A stretch of 64,000 nucleotides of DNA from Bradyrhizobium sp. Tv2a-2. GTDB lineage: Bacteria; Pseudomonadota; Alphaproteobacteria; Rhizobiales; Xanthobacteraceae. The position numbers were made by a program, and so were the translations under genes. The notes under the pieces are model-generated. The model was not told where the DNA came from and made no database searches. It saw nothing but the letters and a program-made list of their open reading frames with translations. The stretch's first letter is position 1. Every line of letters begins with the position of its first letter. The stretch spans positions 570,768 through 634,767 of the forward strand of contig NZ_AXAI01000001.1 of NCBI RefSeq assembly GCF_000472425.1, read 5' to 3'. Positions 63,242 through 64,000 of this stretch are shown here, piece by piece.

Positions 63242-64000
63242 ATGGACTTTCAGATCGTGCAGGTCGTGCAGGAGTTGAGCACCGCGGGCGGCGTCGAGAC
63301 CGTCGCCGCCGAGCTTGCACGCGTTTTTAGCCGCAACAACTTACCGAATGTAGTGCTGGCCAGCGCGGTCAGCAAAAGTTTCGAAGGCACCACGAGAATT
63401 GAGCGGATCGCGCCATGGCTGTCGCGGATTCCGACCCGCGGCCCGTTCAGACATCTCGGGCGCGCCATCGTCGTGCCGATCTTCACGCTGATCGCAACCT
63501 GGGCGATCAAGCGGCGCTATCCGAATGCCGTCGTGATCAGCCATGGCGACTCGCTGACAGGCGACGTGCTGGTCGTGCATGCGGTGAACGCGCAGAGCCT
63601 TGCGGAGAAGCGCAGCGCCGGCAGCTGGCGCTGGATGCTCAATCCGATGCACCTGTGGGTCAGCCTGCGCGACCGCTTCATGATCGGCGGCCTGCGCTAC
63701 CGCGCCTTCGTCGCCGTCTCCTCGCGCGTCACGGCGGAGCTGGAGCAGCTTTACGCCGTGCCGCCCTCGCGCATCCGCGTGATCTCCAACGGCATCGATC
63801 TCGCCCGCTTCAGCCGCAATGCAGAGAGCGGGACCACAATCCGGCGCGAGTTCGATATCCCCCCTGATGCAAAGCTCCTGCTGTTCGTCGGCCATGAATT
63901 CCAGCGCAAGGGCCTTGCCCACGCCATCGGCGCGCTGGAGCGGCTCGGCGACGACGCGCACCTCTTGGTGGTCGGCTCCGACAATCCCGCCCCCTATCGC
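63242..64000 (+). CDS. Family 4 glycosyltransferase, truncated by window end
   Basis: The first 253 codons of a GT-B glycosyltransferase; the window ends inside it, so no stop is seen. It begins MDFQIVQVVQELSTAGGVET, the Gly-rich acceptor-side loop of GT4 enzymes, and the donor-binding Rossmann half starts near VFVGHEFQRKG-like LLFVGHEFQRKGLAHAI, preceded by AVSSRVTAEL and VISNGIDLARF. It begins 25 bp from the divergent glycosidase start. Likely part of an exopolysaccharide or glycolipid locus continuing beyond 64000. Confidence 0.9.
   Translation, partial: MDFQIVQVVQELSTAGGVETVAAELARVFSRNNLPNVVLASAVSKSFEGTTRIERIAPWLSRIPTRGPFRHLGRAIVVPIFTLIATWAIKRRYPNAVVISHGDSLTGDVLVVHAVNAQSLAEKRSAGSWRWMLNPMHLWVSLRDRFMIGGLRYRAFVAVSSRVTAELEQLYAVPPSRIRVISNGIDLARFSRNAESGTTIRREFDIPPDAKLLLFVGHEFQRKGLAHAIGALERLGDDAHLLVVGSDNPAPYR

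Overview
The window reads as a chromosomal segment of a high-GC alphaproteobacterium, most likely Bradyrhizobium or a close relative in the Nitrobacteraceae. The reasons are a set of small marker families typical of that group (DUF2093, DUF2076, DUF4170, DUF6101), an alphaproteobacterial-type lipid A/Kdo gene cluster, a CIRCE-like groESL copy, and several dispersed intergenic repeats (CGTCATTCCGG-type and TAAAGCATGATCCGG-type). No rRNA, tRNA, insertion sequence, prophage or CRISPR array is seen. Most of the window is ordinary core genome. The clearest accessory piece is a low-GC gene for a divergent patatin-like protein at 43.4-45.0 kb.

Layout. 0-8.6 kb: a fluoroacetate-dehalogenase homologue divergent from an acyl-CoA dehydrogenase; purD; a three-gene operon (membrane-anchored hydrolase, membrane protein, winged-helix regulator) behind a promoter covered by palindromes; xseA; and a secreted dienelactone-hydrolase-like protein whose nucleophile is replaced by Ala. 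8.6-16.9 kb: a minus-strand envelope operon pmbA-cysQ-DUF4170-DUF374-waaA-lpxK, then DUF6101 and ubiA. 17-22 kb: rsmE, hisZ-hisG, then a coupled glycosyltransferase/deacetylase pair resembling FlmF2-NaxD. 22-30 kb: DUF2076, an L,D-transpeptidase, cheZ, a lipoprotein, groES-groEL and two secreted proteins.

30-43 kb holds a carbon-oxidation region: an LldP-type lactate/glycolate permease, a BacA/SbmA-type ABC exporter, a TorF-like porin, an H1-like lysine-rich protein and glycolate oxidase glcD, glcE and glcF. The glc genes are split by an opposite-strand cassette (ABM monooxygenase, alpha/beta hydrolase, ABM monooxygenase). 43-50 kb is the accessory stretch: cytochrome c2, the patatin-like protein with Cys and Glu in its catalytic dyad, a SAM-cyclase-AAA-TPR protein of about 1117 residues, and a hydrolase.

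50-60 kb: a TPR protein, an rpmJ gene too short for routine ORF calling, a MaoC heterodimer pair divergent from an amidohydrolase, a tightly coupled string (hydrolase, L-2-haloacid dehalogenase, YbaK), and a LysR regulator divergent from SDR-pirin-WrbA, which looks like a quinone/electrophile stress unit. 60-64 kb: DUF5996, a GNAT-like protein, a secreted GH-A-type glycosidase and a family-4 glycosyltransferase cut by the window end, probably the edge of a polysaccharide locus.

The findings most worth checking are the inferred Und-P-aminosugar module (20.3-22.2 kb), the Cys/Glu patatin, the split glycolate oxidase locus with its 20-bp operator, the palindromic promoter at 5.7 kb, and a repeat of about 100 bp whose two ends supply stop codons to flanking genes.
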